Shown here piece after piece: positions 33,315-44,800 of a DNA stretch of 64,000 nt. Numbering within the stretch: position 1 is the stretch's first letter; each line of letters begins with the position of its first letter. Below the pieces are notes generated by a model that ran no database searches, had not been told where the DNA came from, and saw nothing but the letters and a program-made list of their open reading frames with translations. The stretch comes from Sva-07 sp963698435. Lineage in GTDB: Bacteria; Actinomycetota; Acidimicrobiia; Acidimicrobiales; Ilumatobacteraceae. Location of the stretch: the NCBI GenBank assembly GCA_963698435.1, contig CAVOQV010000005.1, positions 558,001 to 622,000 of the forward strand, written 5' to 3'. A program made the position numbers and the translations under genes.

Positions 33315-34706
33315 ATGAACTACGAACGACTGACCGCCGCAGACGCCGTGTTCCTGCGGATCGAGACACCACACGAGCCGCAGCACGTCGGATCGTTGTC
33401 GGTGATCGAGGGCACCCCCCTACGCGACGCCGACGGACGCGTCCGCTTCGACGAGCTCAAGCAGCACGTCGAGCGGCGTCTGCATCGTGTTCCGCGGATG
33501 CGTCAGCGGGTGATGGAAGTGCCGTACAACCAGGCCCGACCGGTGTGGGTCGACGACGACCACTTCGACATCGGTCACCACGTCCGCCTCACCGCGCTCC
33601 CCCGTCCTGGCGACGATGATCAGCTCGCCACGCTGATGAGTCGCCTCCAGGCGCTGCCGCTCGACCGGTCGCGCCCGTTGTGGGAGTTGTGGTTCGTCGA
33701 CGGCCTGGCCGATGACCATGTCGGGCTGGTCATCAAGGTGCACCACGCTCTCGGCGACGGGATGGCCAACGTCGACCTCGCGATGGCGCTCGTCGATCTC
33801 GAGGCCGACCCACCGCCCGACAAGGAGGCACCGGTCTGGCGACCTCGACCCGCCCCATCGCCGAACGAGTTGCTGATGGCCTCCCTGCAGGAACAGGCTG
33901 TGAGACCAACGCGCCTCGCACAGGCCGCTGTCGACACACTCCGCAACCCCCGGCCGGTGATCGACGCGGCGACCAACGTCGGGCGGACCGTCGCCAACTT
34001 CCTCGCCAAGCCGCCACCGGCACCGTGGAACGTGCCGGTCGGTCAGCACCGTCGCTGGGTCAACGCATCGGCGCCGATGAAGGGCGTCCGCACCGTTCGC
34101 AAGCGGCACGGGGTGACGATCAACGACGTCGTGCTGGCCGCGTGCAGCGGCGCGCTGCGCACGTTCCTGCTCGAGCACGGCGACGCCGACATCGAGCACC
34201 GGGCGATCAAGGCCATGGTGCCGGTGTCGTTGCGCGGCAAGGAGGAACACGGCGAGACGCTGGGCAACCTCGTGTCGCTGATCATCGTCGACCTGCCCGT
34301 GGACGAGCCCGATCCCGTCGAGCGTCTGCGGCGCATCCACGCGATGACGAGCGAACTGAAGGGGTCGGGCCTCGTCGACGGCGCGCACCGCATCCTCGAC
34401 ATCGCCGACGCGATCACCCCGTTGGCCGGGCCGCTGACCCGCTATGTCAGCCGCACGATCCCGATGAACCTCGTGATCACCAACATCCCCGGCCCGCCGA
34501 TCCCGCTGTACCTGCGGGGCGCCAAGTTCCTGCGGGTGTTTCCCTACGTGGAGGTGATCGACAACGAGGGTCTCACGATCGCCGTCGTCTCGTACGAGGA
34601 CCAGCTCCATTTCGGCATCACCGCCGACCGCGACGTGATGCCCGACCTCGGCGACGTCGCCGCATCGATCGAGCACGAATTCGCCGTGCTCGCGAAACGC
34701 CGCTGA
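33315..34706 (+). CDS. Wax ester synthase / diacylglycerol acyltransferase (WS/DGAT)
   Basis: A 463-residue acyltransferase making triacylglycerol or wax esters from acyl-CoA, typical of lipid-storing actinobacteria. The catalytic HHALGDG is at residues 143-149, PLWELWFVDG precedes it, and NVVLAACSGALR-like (NDVVLAACSGALRTFL) and VTNIPGPPIPLYL-type segments (ITNIPGPP) follow. Membrane-associated at the lipid-body surface. Full length for the family. Confidence 0.94.
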   Translation: MNYERLTAADAVFLRIETPHEPQHVGSLSVIEGTPLRDADGRVRFDELKQHVERRLHRVPRMRQRVMEVPYNQARPVWVDDDHFDIGHHVRLTALPRPGDDDQLATLMSRLQALPLDRSRPLWELWFVDGLADDHVGLVIKVHHALGDGMANVDLAMALVDLEADPPPDKEAPVWRPRPAPSPNELLMASLQEQAVRPTRLAQAAVDTLRNPRPVIDAATNVGRTVANFLAKPPPAPWNVPVGQHRRWVNASAPMKGVRTVRKRHGVTINDVVLAACSGALRTFLLEHGDADIEHRAIKAMVPVSLRGKEEHGETLGNLVSLIIVDLPVDEPDPVERLRRIHAMTSELKGSGLVDGAHRILDIADAITPLAGPLTRYVSRTIPMNLVITNIPGPPIPLYLRGAKFLRVFPYVEVIDNEGLTIAVVSYEDQLHFGITADRDVMPDLGDVAASIEHEFAVLAKRR

Positions 34707-34720
34707 GTGCTCGCCGACCG

Positions 34721-34767
34721 TTCTCGTGAACCGGCGCGCGGCCGAGTCGGGTACTCGTTCACGAGAA
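34721..34767. repeat. 47-nt palindromic element, copy 3
   Basis: Perfect 11-bp arms TTCTCGTGAAC / GTTCACGAGAA around 25 bases. It lies between convergent genes and overlaps the last nine bases of the DoxX-like gene. Confidence 0.75.
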
Positions 34768-35106
34768 GAGAGGTGTGAGCGTGCTCGGGTCGACGGAGGT
34801 GACGGTGTCGGCCAGACTCTCGGCAGCTCCGCGGCTGCTCCAGAAGACCGATGGGCGACCGCCGGTGTCGAGCGCCGCGAGAATCAACCCGCCGATCACC
34901 ATGAACCGCGGGGCGATGCCGAGTGCGAACAGGCTGCCCGCGGCCACCGGGACAGCGGCGTTGACCCTCACCAGTTGCTCGGTTGTCGGCGAGGTCGGGA
35001 GTGAGTCCTGCATGGGTTCGACCACCTTGACCGCCGGCACGGCGAGCTTCGACGAGCGCTTCCATGCGCTCACACCACCCACGACGAGAATTCCGGCGAG
35101 CAGCAA
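34759..35106 (-). CDS. DoxX family membrane protein, shortened internally
   Basis: About 115 residues with the family pattern LLAGILVVGGVSAWKRSS, a P-A-V-K segment, VRVNAAVPVAAGSLFALGIAPRF, and LILAALDTGGRPSVFWSSRGAAE. Between APRF and the last helix, family members usually carry about 40 more residues (two helices and an H-R-F-W loop), so this copy appears to have an in-frame internal deletion. The start is unclear: no ATG is in frame, and TTG at 35106 is the best guess. It is divergent to the giant cyclase gene. Confidence 0.6.
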   Translation of the reverse strand: MLLAGILVVGGVSAWKRSSKLAVPAVKVVEPMQDSLPTSPTTEQLVRVNAAVPVAAGSLFALGIAPRFMVIGGLILAALDTGGRPSVFWSSRGAAESLADTVTSVDPSTLTPLFS

Positions 35107-35190
35107 GATCTGGCGGATGGTGTGTCCGATAGCACTGGCCCGGCCGGAGCCTCGTGAGCAACACTGTCCGGGGGCCTGAAGGGGGCGAGC

Positions 35191-38100
35191 TTGGATTGCG
35201 GGAACTGTGGACGCACGAATCGGGGCGACTCCCGGTTCTGTGACGCCTGCGGCACGAAGCTCGTCCTGCGATGCGGATCCTGCGATCGCGAGCTGAATCC
35301 CGACGCGAAGTTCTGCGACGGCTGCGGCACTCGGGTTGCATCGTCGCCCGGTCCGGCGGCCGTCAACACCCCGTCCACGGCCGTTCGAAAGACGGTGACC
35401 GTACTGTTCTGCGACCTCGTCGGATCGACGGCGTTCGCCGAGCGGGTCGACCCTGAGTCGGCGCGTGACGCGATGGCCCGCTACCACCAGATGGCGGGCG
35501 ACACGATCGAGCGACATGGTGGCACCGTCGCCAAGTTCATCGGCGACGGCGTGATGGCGCTGTTCGGTGTCCCCGAGGTCGCGGAAGACGATGCCGAACG
35601 AGCGGTCGCGGCCGGCCATGACCTCCAGCAGGGCTTCGTCGCCATCCGCGACCACATCGGCAGCCGGTACAGCGTCGACGTCGGGCTTCGGGTGGGCATC
35701 AACACCGGCGAGGTGGTGATCGACGACAACGATGCCGACCTGGTCGGCGACGTGCTCAACACGGCAGCTCGCCTCGAGGGCGAGTGCACGCCGGGCGAGG
35801 TGCTCGTCGGCGAGGACACCTGGCGCCTCGCCCGCTCGACGCACACCTTCGAGGTGCTCGGCGAGGTCGAGGTGAAGGGCAAACGTCACGGCCTCGCGAC
35901 GTTCCAACTCGTGACCGTCGGCGAGACCGCCGCGGCGCGGCGCGAAACGATCGACGACGCCACACCGTTCGTCGGACGAACATCGGAACTGGATGCTCTC
36001 GGCGAGGTGTTCGACCAGGCCGTCGCCGAGAGTGTTGCCAAGTTGACCGCGATCATCGGCGCCCCCGGCGTCGGCAAGACCCGCCTCTCACGCGAGTTGG
36101 GACGGGTGCTCGCCGATCGAACCGACGTGATCGAGTTGCGCTGTGAGCGAGCCGGTTCGACGACGTTCGCCCCGATCGCCGAACTGATCCGCCAGTCAGC
36201 GGCGATCGGCGACGACCACTCGCCCGAACATGTCCGCGCCGCGCTGGCCGAACTGGTCGGCGACACCGCGGACGCCACCCGCGTCGTCGAACTGCTGGCG
36301 AGCATCGTGGGTGCGGCGCCGAGCCGGTCGACGGAAGATTCGTTCTTCGGTGCACGCCGGCTGGTCGAGATTCTCGCCGCTCGACGACCGATCGTGCTCG
36401 CCATCGACGACATCCAGTGGGCAGAACCGCTGTTCCTCGACCTCCTCGAACACCTCGTCCGGTGGGTTGCGGCGCCGGTGATGATCGTCGGGCTCGCGCG
36501 TCCGGAGCTCCGTGAGATCCGCCCGACGCTCACCGAGAGCGGCCGCCAGGTCAGCCTCGTCGTCTCGCTCGAAGGCCTCGACGCCGCTGCGACTGCGGAG
36601 CTGGCGGCGCGCCTGTTGGGAACCGATGCGTTGCCGGACGAGCTGACCTCTCGACTTCCCGAATCGACCGACGGCAACCCATTGTTCGTGCGCGAGTTGG
36701 TCCGGATGCTGGTCGATGATCGTGTGATCACCCAGGTCGACGGGGTCTGGCGGCTGGCGATCGAGGCCGAGGCGGTCGAAGTCCCGCCGACCATCCAGTC
36801 GCTGCTCGCCACGCGTATCGAACGACTGCCCGACGACGACCGCCGGATCATCGAGCTCGCCTCCGTCATCGGCCCCGAGTTCCCACTGGGTGCGTTGGTC
36901 GCAATCGCCGACGGCGTCTCGGCGTCCGACATCAGCAGCGCCCTCGACCGGATGCGACGGCGCGAGCAGATCGAGCCGACCGGCTCGTACTGGGGCGACG
37001 AACCCGTGTACCGGTTCCACCACGTGTTGATACGCGACGCTGCCTACCGGCGCCTGCTCAAGGGCGCCCGTGCCGACCTGCATCTGCGGATCGGAGAGTG
37101 GATGCACGACACAGCGGGTGACACGGCCGGCGAACTCGGCGTCACGATCGCCTACCACTTCGAGCAGACGTTCCACTACCGCCGCCAGCTCGGGGTCGAC
37201 GACGACGAGTCGACGGAGGCAGGCCATCAGGCGGCCGACCTGTTGCGCGTCGCCGCCGAAGATGCGCTCGCCCGCGACGACCTCGCCGCAGCGGGCCGCC
37301 TCGCGCTCCGAGCCATCGAGTGTCTCGGTGTCACCGCCCCAGAACTCCCGAACCTGTTGATCCTCACCTGTGAGGCGCTGTTGTCGGCCGGTGACGTCAC
37401 CCGCGGTGGCCCGGCGCTGAAGCAACTCGACGACCGCGCCGTCGGCAACGACCGCCTGACCGCGTGGGTGACCTGTTTCCGCGCCGAGGTCGTCGTGCTC
37501 ACCGACCCGAGCGGCCTGACCGACGCCGCCGAGGCGGTCGACCGCGCAGCCGAGCGACTCGCGAACCTCGACGACAACGCCGGAGTTGCCAAGGCCCGAC
37601 AGGTACGAGCGGCCGCACTCGCCCGGCTCGGTCGGGTCGGTGACTGCGAGTCCGAACTCGACGAGGCACTGACCGCTGCGCGGGCGGCCGACGACCGCAG
37701 GCGGATCACCGCAGTCCTGGAGGCCGCTCCGGTCGCCGCGCTCTGGGGCCCGAGCCCGGTACCTCGCGCCGGCGGCCGTTGCCTCGACGTGATGCGGCTG
37801 TCCCGGATCACCGCCGACTCGCCTGCGGTGCAGGCGACGTCCGTTCGCTGCCAGGCCGTGCTCGAGGCACTCCGGGGTCGGCACGACACGGCCCGCAACC
37901 TGCTGGCATCGGCCCGGGCGACCGGCGAGGAGATCGGACTCCGCCACGGCTTGCTCGAGACCGATCTGTACGCCGGCATCGTCGAGTTGCTCGCCGGCGA
38001 CCCGGTGGCCGCCGAGCCCTACCTCCGGCGCGCGTACGGCGGGCTCGGACAGCTCGGCATCGGTGCCGACGCCGGGCAGGCGGCCGCTCATCTCGCCCGG

Positions 38101-38859
38101 GCGCTGCTCCAGCAGGGCCGCGTCGACGAAGCCGAGGAGATGGCGACCGACTCCGATGCGCTCGCCGGCCAGAATCCCCAGACGGCGATCGTCGCCCGCT
38201 CGGTGCTCGCCGAAGTGCTCGCAGCCCGTGGCGAACTCGGCGAAGCCCGCCGTCTCGCCGAGGAGGCTGCGGCGCTGGCGGCGACATCGGACATCGTCGT
38301 CGATCACGCGAACGCGCTCGCCTCACTCGCGCGGGTGAGAGAAGCAGCGGGCGATCTGGACGGTGCACGTGAGGCTGCGTCGTCGGCGAACGAGCTGTAC
38401 GAGGCGAAGGGCGCTGTCGTGCGAGTCGACGTGGCGAACGCTCCGGCCGAGACCGAGGTCGAATCCTTCCAGACCGACCCGTCTCCCTCGGTGAGGCCTT
38501 GGCGTCCCGACGACCAGCGTCGCGCTCTCACAGGCCGTCTCAACTCGGCGGCTCGGATCATGGGCGAGTACCGCATGGCAGGCGACAGCCGCTCGCACCT
38601 GTCGACGCGGCTCGTCTTCGACGACCGTCGGTCAGTCATCGCCGGCCGGTACGAGGGTCCCGACGTGATCGACGACGTGCTGTCGTCGATGGCCCGAGAC
38701 GGCTACGAATTGTCGAGTATCGATTGGGACGATGTCGCAGTCCGAGGCGAGCATCTCTACCTCGCGGGGGACGTGGAATCTCGTACCGACCGGCGACGCC
38801 ACGACCGCGGGCGGAGCGCTCGCACTCGATTTCCTGCTGCTCACCCGCGTCGACGATGA
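35191..38859 (+). CDS. Giant regulator, part 1: zinc ribbons + class III adenylate/guanylate cyclase + AAA ATPase + helical repeats
   Basis: TTG start with GGGGG just upstream. Two zinc ribbons: C3, C6, C17, C20 and C28, C31, C42, C45. The class III cyclase domain spans about residues 65-235, with the metal Asp in TVLFCDLVGST, the second Asp in KFIGDGVMALFG, and N and R in VLNTAARLE; all are kept, so it is probably active. An AAA/STAND-like ATPase follows, with Walker A GAPGVGKT at ~290 and Walker B IVLAIDDIQWAEP at ~403. Residues ~640-1110 form TPR-like helices. From ~1140 the first NTF2-like domain begins, then the frame is lost in a run of five Gs at 38766-38770. Beyond that, the residues before the stop at 38859 are out of frame; the protein really continues in the next entry. 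Confidence 0.88.
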   Translation: MDCGNCGRTNRGDSRFCDACGTKLVLRCGSCDRELNPDAKFCDGCGTRVASSPGPAAVNTPSTAVRKTVTVLFCDLVGSTAFAERVDPESARDAMARYHQMAGDTIERHGGTVAKFIGDGVMALFGVPEVAEDDAERAVAAGHDLQQGFVAIRDHIGSRYSVDVGLRVGINTGEVVIDDNDADLVGDVLNTAARLEGECTPGEVLVGEDTWRLARSTHTFEVLGEVEVKGKRHGLATFQLVTVGETAAARRETIDDATPFVGRTSELDALGEVFDQAVAESVAKLTAIIGAPGVGKTRLSRELGRVLADRTDVIELRCERAGSTTFAPIAELIRQSAAIGDDHSPEHVRAALAELVGDTADATRVVELLASIVGAAPSRSTEDSFFGARRLVEILAARRPIVLAIDDIQWAEPLFLDLLEHLVRWVAAPVMIVGLARPELREIRPTLTESGRQVSLVVSLEGLDAAATAELAARLLGTDALPDELTSRLPESTDGNPLFVRELVRMLVDDRVITQVDGVWRLAIEAEAVEVPPTIQSLLATRIERLPDDDRRIIELASVIGPEFPLGALVAIADGVSASDISSALDRMRRREQIEPTGSYWGDEPVYRFHHVLIRDAAYRRLLKGARADLHLRIGEWMHDTAGDTAGELGVTIAYHFEQTFHYRRQLGVDDDESTEAGHQAADLLRVAAEDALARDDLAAAGRLALRAIECLGVTAPELPNLLILTCEALLSAGDVTRGGPALKQLDDRAVGNDRLTAWVTCFRAEVVVLTDPSGLTDAAEAVDRAAERLANLDDNAGVAKARQVRAAALARLGRVGDCESELDEALTAARAADDRRRITAVLEAAPVAALWGPSPVPRAGGRCLDVMRLSRITADSPAVQATSVRCQAVLEALRGRHDTARNLLASARATGEEIGLRHGLLETDLYAGIVELLAGDPVAAEPYLRRAYGGLGQLGIGADAGQAAAHLARALLQQGRVDEAEEMATDSDALAGQNPQTAIVARSVLAEVLAARGELGEARRLAEEAAALAATSDIVVDHANALASLARVREAAGDLDGAREAASSANELYEAKGAVVRVDVANAPAETEVESFQTDPSPSVRPWRPDDQRRALTGRLNSAARIMGEYRMAGDSRSHLSTRLVFDDRRSVIAGRYEGPDVIDDVLSSMARDGYELSSIDWDDVAVRGEHLYLAGDVESRTDRRRHDRGRSARTRFPAAHPRRR

Positions 38860-41800
38860 CGACGAGATCGACCTCTGGGTGGGGTTCGACGCTGACCAAC
38901 TTCCGGCCGCACTCGCGGAGCTCGATCGCCTGTACATGGCGTCGGTCGATCCGGAGCGAGCGCTCTTCACGTACGCACATTCGGTCGCGCATCGGCGGAT
39001 CAGCTCGAAGGTTCCGACCTGCGACAGCTTCACGTCCGATTACACGATGGTCGACCATCGCAATATCGGCTGGGAGGTGATCGAGGGCCGAGCCGCGTAT
39101 GAAGAGCGGCTCGCCACGTTGCTGAACACCGTCGACGAGTTCACATATTGGGCCACCCACGTGCAGCAGGAACGGTCACCTGTCGGATCGTTCTCCGGGC
39201 GCCTCGTCGGGCTGAGTTCCGATGGTGCCGCGTTCGACGATCGCTTCCACATGGTCGTGCATACCGATCCGGCGACGGGGATGCTGGTTCGGGTCGAGCA
39301 GTTCGCCGAGGACGACAAAGCGGCAGCCCTCGCCCGGTGCGACGAGCTGTCGGCCGAACGCGATCGGGCCCGGCTCAAGCCGAACGATGCGGTCTTCGTT
39401 GGAGGTCGCGCCAATCTTGCGGCGATCTTCACCGACGAGGAGACGTTCCTCGGCTGCTTCGCCGACGGTTTCACGGCGACGCTCGCCGATGGCACCACGA
39501 TCGACAAGGGCCACATCGAACGGGGCGACGTCGACCCGTCGGCGCTCGGCTACGGCGGCGATCGCCGCACGGTCGTGACGGTCACGGCCGGCCGGCTGGC
39601 CACGATCCGGATCACCGATGACGACGGCGACGTGCGCTACGCGGTCGAGGAAATCGATGAACAGGGACGGCTGACAGCGGTGTTCGTGACGCCAGCCGCT
39701 TCTGTCGCCGACGCCCTCGCCTGGCACAGCCGACGAGTCGTCGACGTTCGTCCGCCCGAGCTCCGACGGATCAGTCGTACCAGTCTCGACATGTCGATGG
39801 CCGTTGAACAGGGCGACGCCGATGCGCTCCAGCGGTTGACCACGCCCGCCTTCCGGGTCGTGGATCATCGCCGACTCGGCTACGGCTCGATGGACCGGGA
39901 CGAGTGGATCGAGTTCATCAGATCGAACGCATCTGCTACGTCATGGACGGTCGTCAAGGAGTACGACCTGACGTGTCGGCCTGCCGGCGTCATCAACTTC
40001 GTGTCGGTGTGGGAGGGGACCGAGCACCTCGACGACACGATCTCGTACCCCTCGATCGTCGTCAACCTGGTCGAGGGCGACAAGGTCGTCGGAGTCGAGT
40101 TCTTCGACGAGGAGGACCAAGCGGCCGCGCTCGCCCGGCTCGCCGAACACGAGGCTCGGCTGGCCGCCCCACCGGCTCAGACGACGCCCGCATCTCGACC
40201 CACCACCGCCACTCGGACGTTCGAGCAGGCAGTCACCCACCTTGCAGCAGGCAACGTCGACCGGTTCGCAACGTTGCTGGCACCCGACTTCGTCGAAGAC
40301 TCCCGACGGGCACTCTTCCGATTCCGGCTCGACCGCGCCGAGTTCGTCGAGGGGCTCGGCGTGTTCTTCGAGCAGGCACTCACCTCGCACAGCGAGACGC
40401 TCGCCGTCGCCGGGGATCTCGACCTGCTGGAACGGCGCGAGATCGGCTCCGACGACGAGATCGTCGGAGCGATGTACGTGGTGTCCTCGGTCGACGAAGC
40501 CGGCCTGATCACGCGAATGGTCGACTTCGACGAGGACGCCCTCGACGACGCAGTTGCCGAGCTCCGCCGCATCCACTTCGACCGGCTCGACCCGATCGAA
40601 CGAGCGCAGTACGAGATCTTCGCCGAGACCGAGCAGGGCATCGCCACCGGCGATCTCGAACGCGCCGTGGCCTTCGCCCACCCGAGGGTGACCGCAAGAG
40701 ACCACCGGGAACTCGGCTGGGGGGTCGGCGGCGACAGCGAGTACCGCCAGCGGATTGCGACTCTCACGGAGCACGGCGGGTTCGTGCAATATCAACGCGG
40801 CGTGACCCACGACTCACCATGGCGATCCTGGTTCGACTGCAGAGTCACGTCGACCGTCGTCGACGACGCGGTGCTCACCGACGACTTCATCGCGATCTTG
40901 GAGATCGACCCTCCGACCGGGATGACGATCGGTATGGACAGCTTTGCGACCGACGACGTCGAGTCAGCCAACCGGCGATGGGACGAGCTCGCCGCCGAAG
41001 CAGCCGCCCGGATCCCGCAGCCGAACCAGGCCGTGATTGCCGGCGGCGCAGCGAACGTTCGAGCCCGTCGACCGAATGGCACAGCGGCGTTGCTGTCCGG
41101 CCTTGCACACGACTTCACCGCGGAAGGGGTCGGGCCCGATGACCGATCGGTGACCTGCGACGATCTGGTGGATCCGACGTTCGACCTCACCCATGTCGGC
41201 CTCGGCATCACCGATCGTCACGTGATCGGCGTCTACGGCGATCACGTCGCGCTGCTCTACATCGACCTCGGCGACAACGAGCGCCGCTGGTCGGTCGAGG
41301 TGACCGATGGGTCGGGGCTGCTCCAGCAGATCCGGCACTTCCCCGCCGACGACCTCCTCGCCGCCTCCACCTGGGCGTTCGACGTCGGCGGCGCCGCCGG
41401 TGCCCGGTCGGCCGCCCTCCGCGTGGTCCAGAGCTGGACCCGACTGATCCGCACGACCGACAACGACGGCGTTGCGGCGATGCTCGCTGACGACTTCGAG
41501 CTCGTCGACCACCGTCCGCTCGAGATCGACCATGCCGATCGTGCTGGTTGGATCGCACACACCCCTGATGGCCCCCACGACCACAACGACCACGGCATCA
41601 TCACCGCGCAACAGATCCATCTCGCAACCGATCACGTCGTCGTGGCGAGCAGTGCGCGAATCCAGGTGGCCGAGTCCGGCGACCTGTACGAAGGCGGGCG
41701 AGGCATCTTCGTCGTCGGCGTCCGGAACGACGTGATCGCGCGGATCGAGACCTTCGAGGACCATGATCTCGATGCCGCGATGACTCGGGCACGGGAGCTC

Positions 41801-44800
41801 GAGGTCGAGCTGGGCGGACGGCCCGACGAGGAGTACTGGAACGAAGCCGATCGGCTGACCCGGGTGGCCGAAACGGCGTGGTCGAAGGGCGACCAGGCCG
41901 CTGTTGCGCCGCTGATCGCCGACGACTGCGTGATCGACGACCGACGGCGGATCGTCGGACATCGGTACGAGGGCCGGGCTGCGGTCATGACCGGACTGGA
42001 ACCGAGCCGCAACTGGACATTGGGGATCACCACCGTTGCCGTCCGCGACGACGACCTCGTGCTCCATCTCGAGGAGATCCACCCGGACGACGACCCCGAG
42101 GGCGTCGCGATCGAATACCTCCAGATCACCCGGCTGGGCACCGACGGGCGTTGCGATCTCCAGATCATGTTCGACCCCGACGACCTGGAGGCCGCCATCG
42201 CCGAGCTGGAGCTGCTCCACGCCCAGAGCATCGACCCGATCGAGCGCCACGCTGCAGCCGGATACCACCGAGTCGACACCTGGATGGCGACCGGCGACAT
42301 CGACCGCATGATGCGGTCGTTCGCGGATCACTTCGTGATCGACGACCACCGCCGTCTCGGGTGGGGGGCCATGGGCGTCGGCCCGCTGCGTCAGCGACTG
42401 CAGTCGTTCTCGGAGTCGATCGCCAGCGGGCTGATCTTCGAAGCCCGCATCTACCGTCTCTCGGCAAGCGCACGGTGCTCGCTGCGCCAGTCCAATACGG
42501 TCACCGCCGAGGGAGCATCGATCACCCACCAGAGCATCGTCGTCATCCACTCCGACCCGATCGGCGGGTTGACGCACCGCATGGACCAGTACGACCTCGA
42601 TCACGTCGACGACGCGATCCGGCGATTCGAGGAGTTGTCGGCACTCGACGGCGATCACCGGATCGCCAACAGCGCGGTGGTCGCCACCAGCCAGCTGTGT
42701 CAACGGCGCGACCCGCGCTGGGTCGACGATGCCGTCGAGCTGCTCGCGTCGGAGTTTCACGCTCACCTCGTCGGCGCCGCCGATGCGATCACGCTCGACG
42801 ACGTACGACGTGGCGTCGTCACCGTCGCACAGCTCGGATTCGATCCGGCCACCCGACAGCTGGTCGCAGTGCGCGGCCGACGCCTCGCGCTGATGTCGTT
42901 CGGGCAGGAGGGAGCGGAGACCTGGACGCTCGAATGCGTCACCGAGAACGGGCTGCTCGAGTCGGTCGAGCACTTCCCGACCAACCGACTGGCCGATGCC
43001 GTCCATGCGCTCGACCAGCGCCACCTCGAACTGTTCGAGGGCAACGAGGTCGTCGGAGTCCAGCTGCGCAGGTTGTTCGACTTCCACCGGGCACTCAACA
43101 CCGGTGACCTCGACGGAGCGATGAGCGTGTTCTCCCCGGCGGTCACGGTGGTCGATCATCGACCGCTCGGCTGGGGCGCGGAATCGCGATATCACGACCT
43201 GCAGGAACGCTTCCGGACGATCACGGACGCCGATGGCCAGATCGTCGACTTCCCCAGGGTGCTGCACCGTCTCGATGAACACGGAGGTGCCATGGAGTTC
43301 CGAGTCGTCTCGACGACGCCGGAGGGAAGTCGGCTGGTCAACGACCATTTGGTCATCTGGCGCGCCGATCCGGCGACCGAAATGACGATCCGCTTCGAGG
43401 AGTTCTCGCTGGAACGCCTCGACGACGCTCTCGCCCTGTTCGATGAATCCATTGCACGCGAGCCGGTCACCGGCTCGTTCGACGGCGACACGATCGATCC
43501 CGCGTTCCTTGCTCGACTGACGCCGGCACTCCGCGACCAGGCACACGTCGTCGTCGACATGGCGGTGGCGGTCGCGGCCGCCGACGTGGATCGGCTGGAC
43601 ACGCTCCTCGCCGACGACTTCCACACCGACGACCTCCGCCCGCTCGGCTGGGGGCCTCGCGACCGCGCAGCGTTCTTGGAGTCGGTGGCGGATCGACCCC
43701 GCACCCTCGGCGTCGGCCGCATCACCGGCACACTGCATCGCCTCGTCGACGGGGTCGCTGTCACCGAGTACGAGGTCGAGACCCACCCGTACGGTGACAG
43801 TGCTCCGATCGTCGAACGCGGCATCGCCGTGATGACGGTCCGGTCAGGACAGCTCACGTGGATGGGCCTCCACCCGGACGACCAGCTCGATGCTGCGATC
43901 GCACGCTTCGACGAGATCGCATCGGCTCTCGGAGACGCAGCGAGTTCCCGGATCGGCCCCGCCGGGAACGAGCCGTGGAATCGGGCCGACCGGCTCACCC
44001 GGGGCTGGTTGGCGAGCGACGACTGGACGGCCCTCGTGGCCGACGAGGGCGTCACGGAGGACCGGCGCGCCGGCCTCGCCACGGTGTACACCGGGCGCGA
44101 CGAAGTCCTCGCGGGCTGGGCGATCGTGGGCGAGATGTCCGCCGAGCACACGACCCTTGCGGCGCGAGGTGACGACGTCGTGCTGACGTCGGTCGTGCTG
44201 TGGCTGGAAGGTCAGCGTGACGTCTCGGAGGTCGGGGCACTGCGAGTCGACCGATGGAACGTCGACGACCTCCTCGAACGATCGGTCGTCTTCGATCCCG
44301 ACGATCTGTCGGCCGCCGTCGTCGAACTGAATCGACTCGCGCTCACTGGTGCCGATGCGATCGGGGTCGGTGACGCGGCGTTGATGAGTGCCCTCGAGGC
44401 GATCACCGAGCACGACGTGGAACGCTCGCAGCTCCATTTCCATCCCGAGTTCGAACACGTGGACCACCGGGCCATCGGCTGGGCAACGACCAACCGGGAT
44501 GAGTTCATGGCCCGGTCGACGAGCCTTCGGGAGCTGACGGCTCGCGTCACGTACTTCATTCCTCGCCTCGAACGAGGCTCCCATCCGGCCGCACTGCTCG
44601 CGCAGTACTGCCTCCGCGGCACCACGGAACTCGGCGTCGAGTTGGAGCACTGGTCACTGCTCGTGAGCGAGATCGACGTCGCGAACCGGCATCGTCCTGC
44701 GGACGGACCAGTTCGAGATGGACGACCAGTCAGCCGCAGGCGAGCGGATGGCAGAGATCGAAGCGGCAGCCGCACGCGAGCTGGTGCAGCCGAACGATGC

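Noticed and set aside
38760..38775. Programmed +1 frameshifting in the giant gene
   Set aside because: The site is a run of five Gs with no recognised shift-site context or downstream stimulator, and four other genes-breaks of the same sign occur nearby, so extra-base errors explain it better.
40964..43786. A 940-codon open frame on the minus strand, antisense to the NTF2-like array
   Set aside because: The composition is that of a shadow frame at high GC; the plus strand has repeated, family-like domains in frame, and the antisense product shows none.
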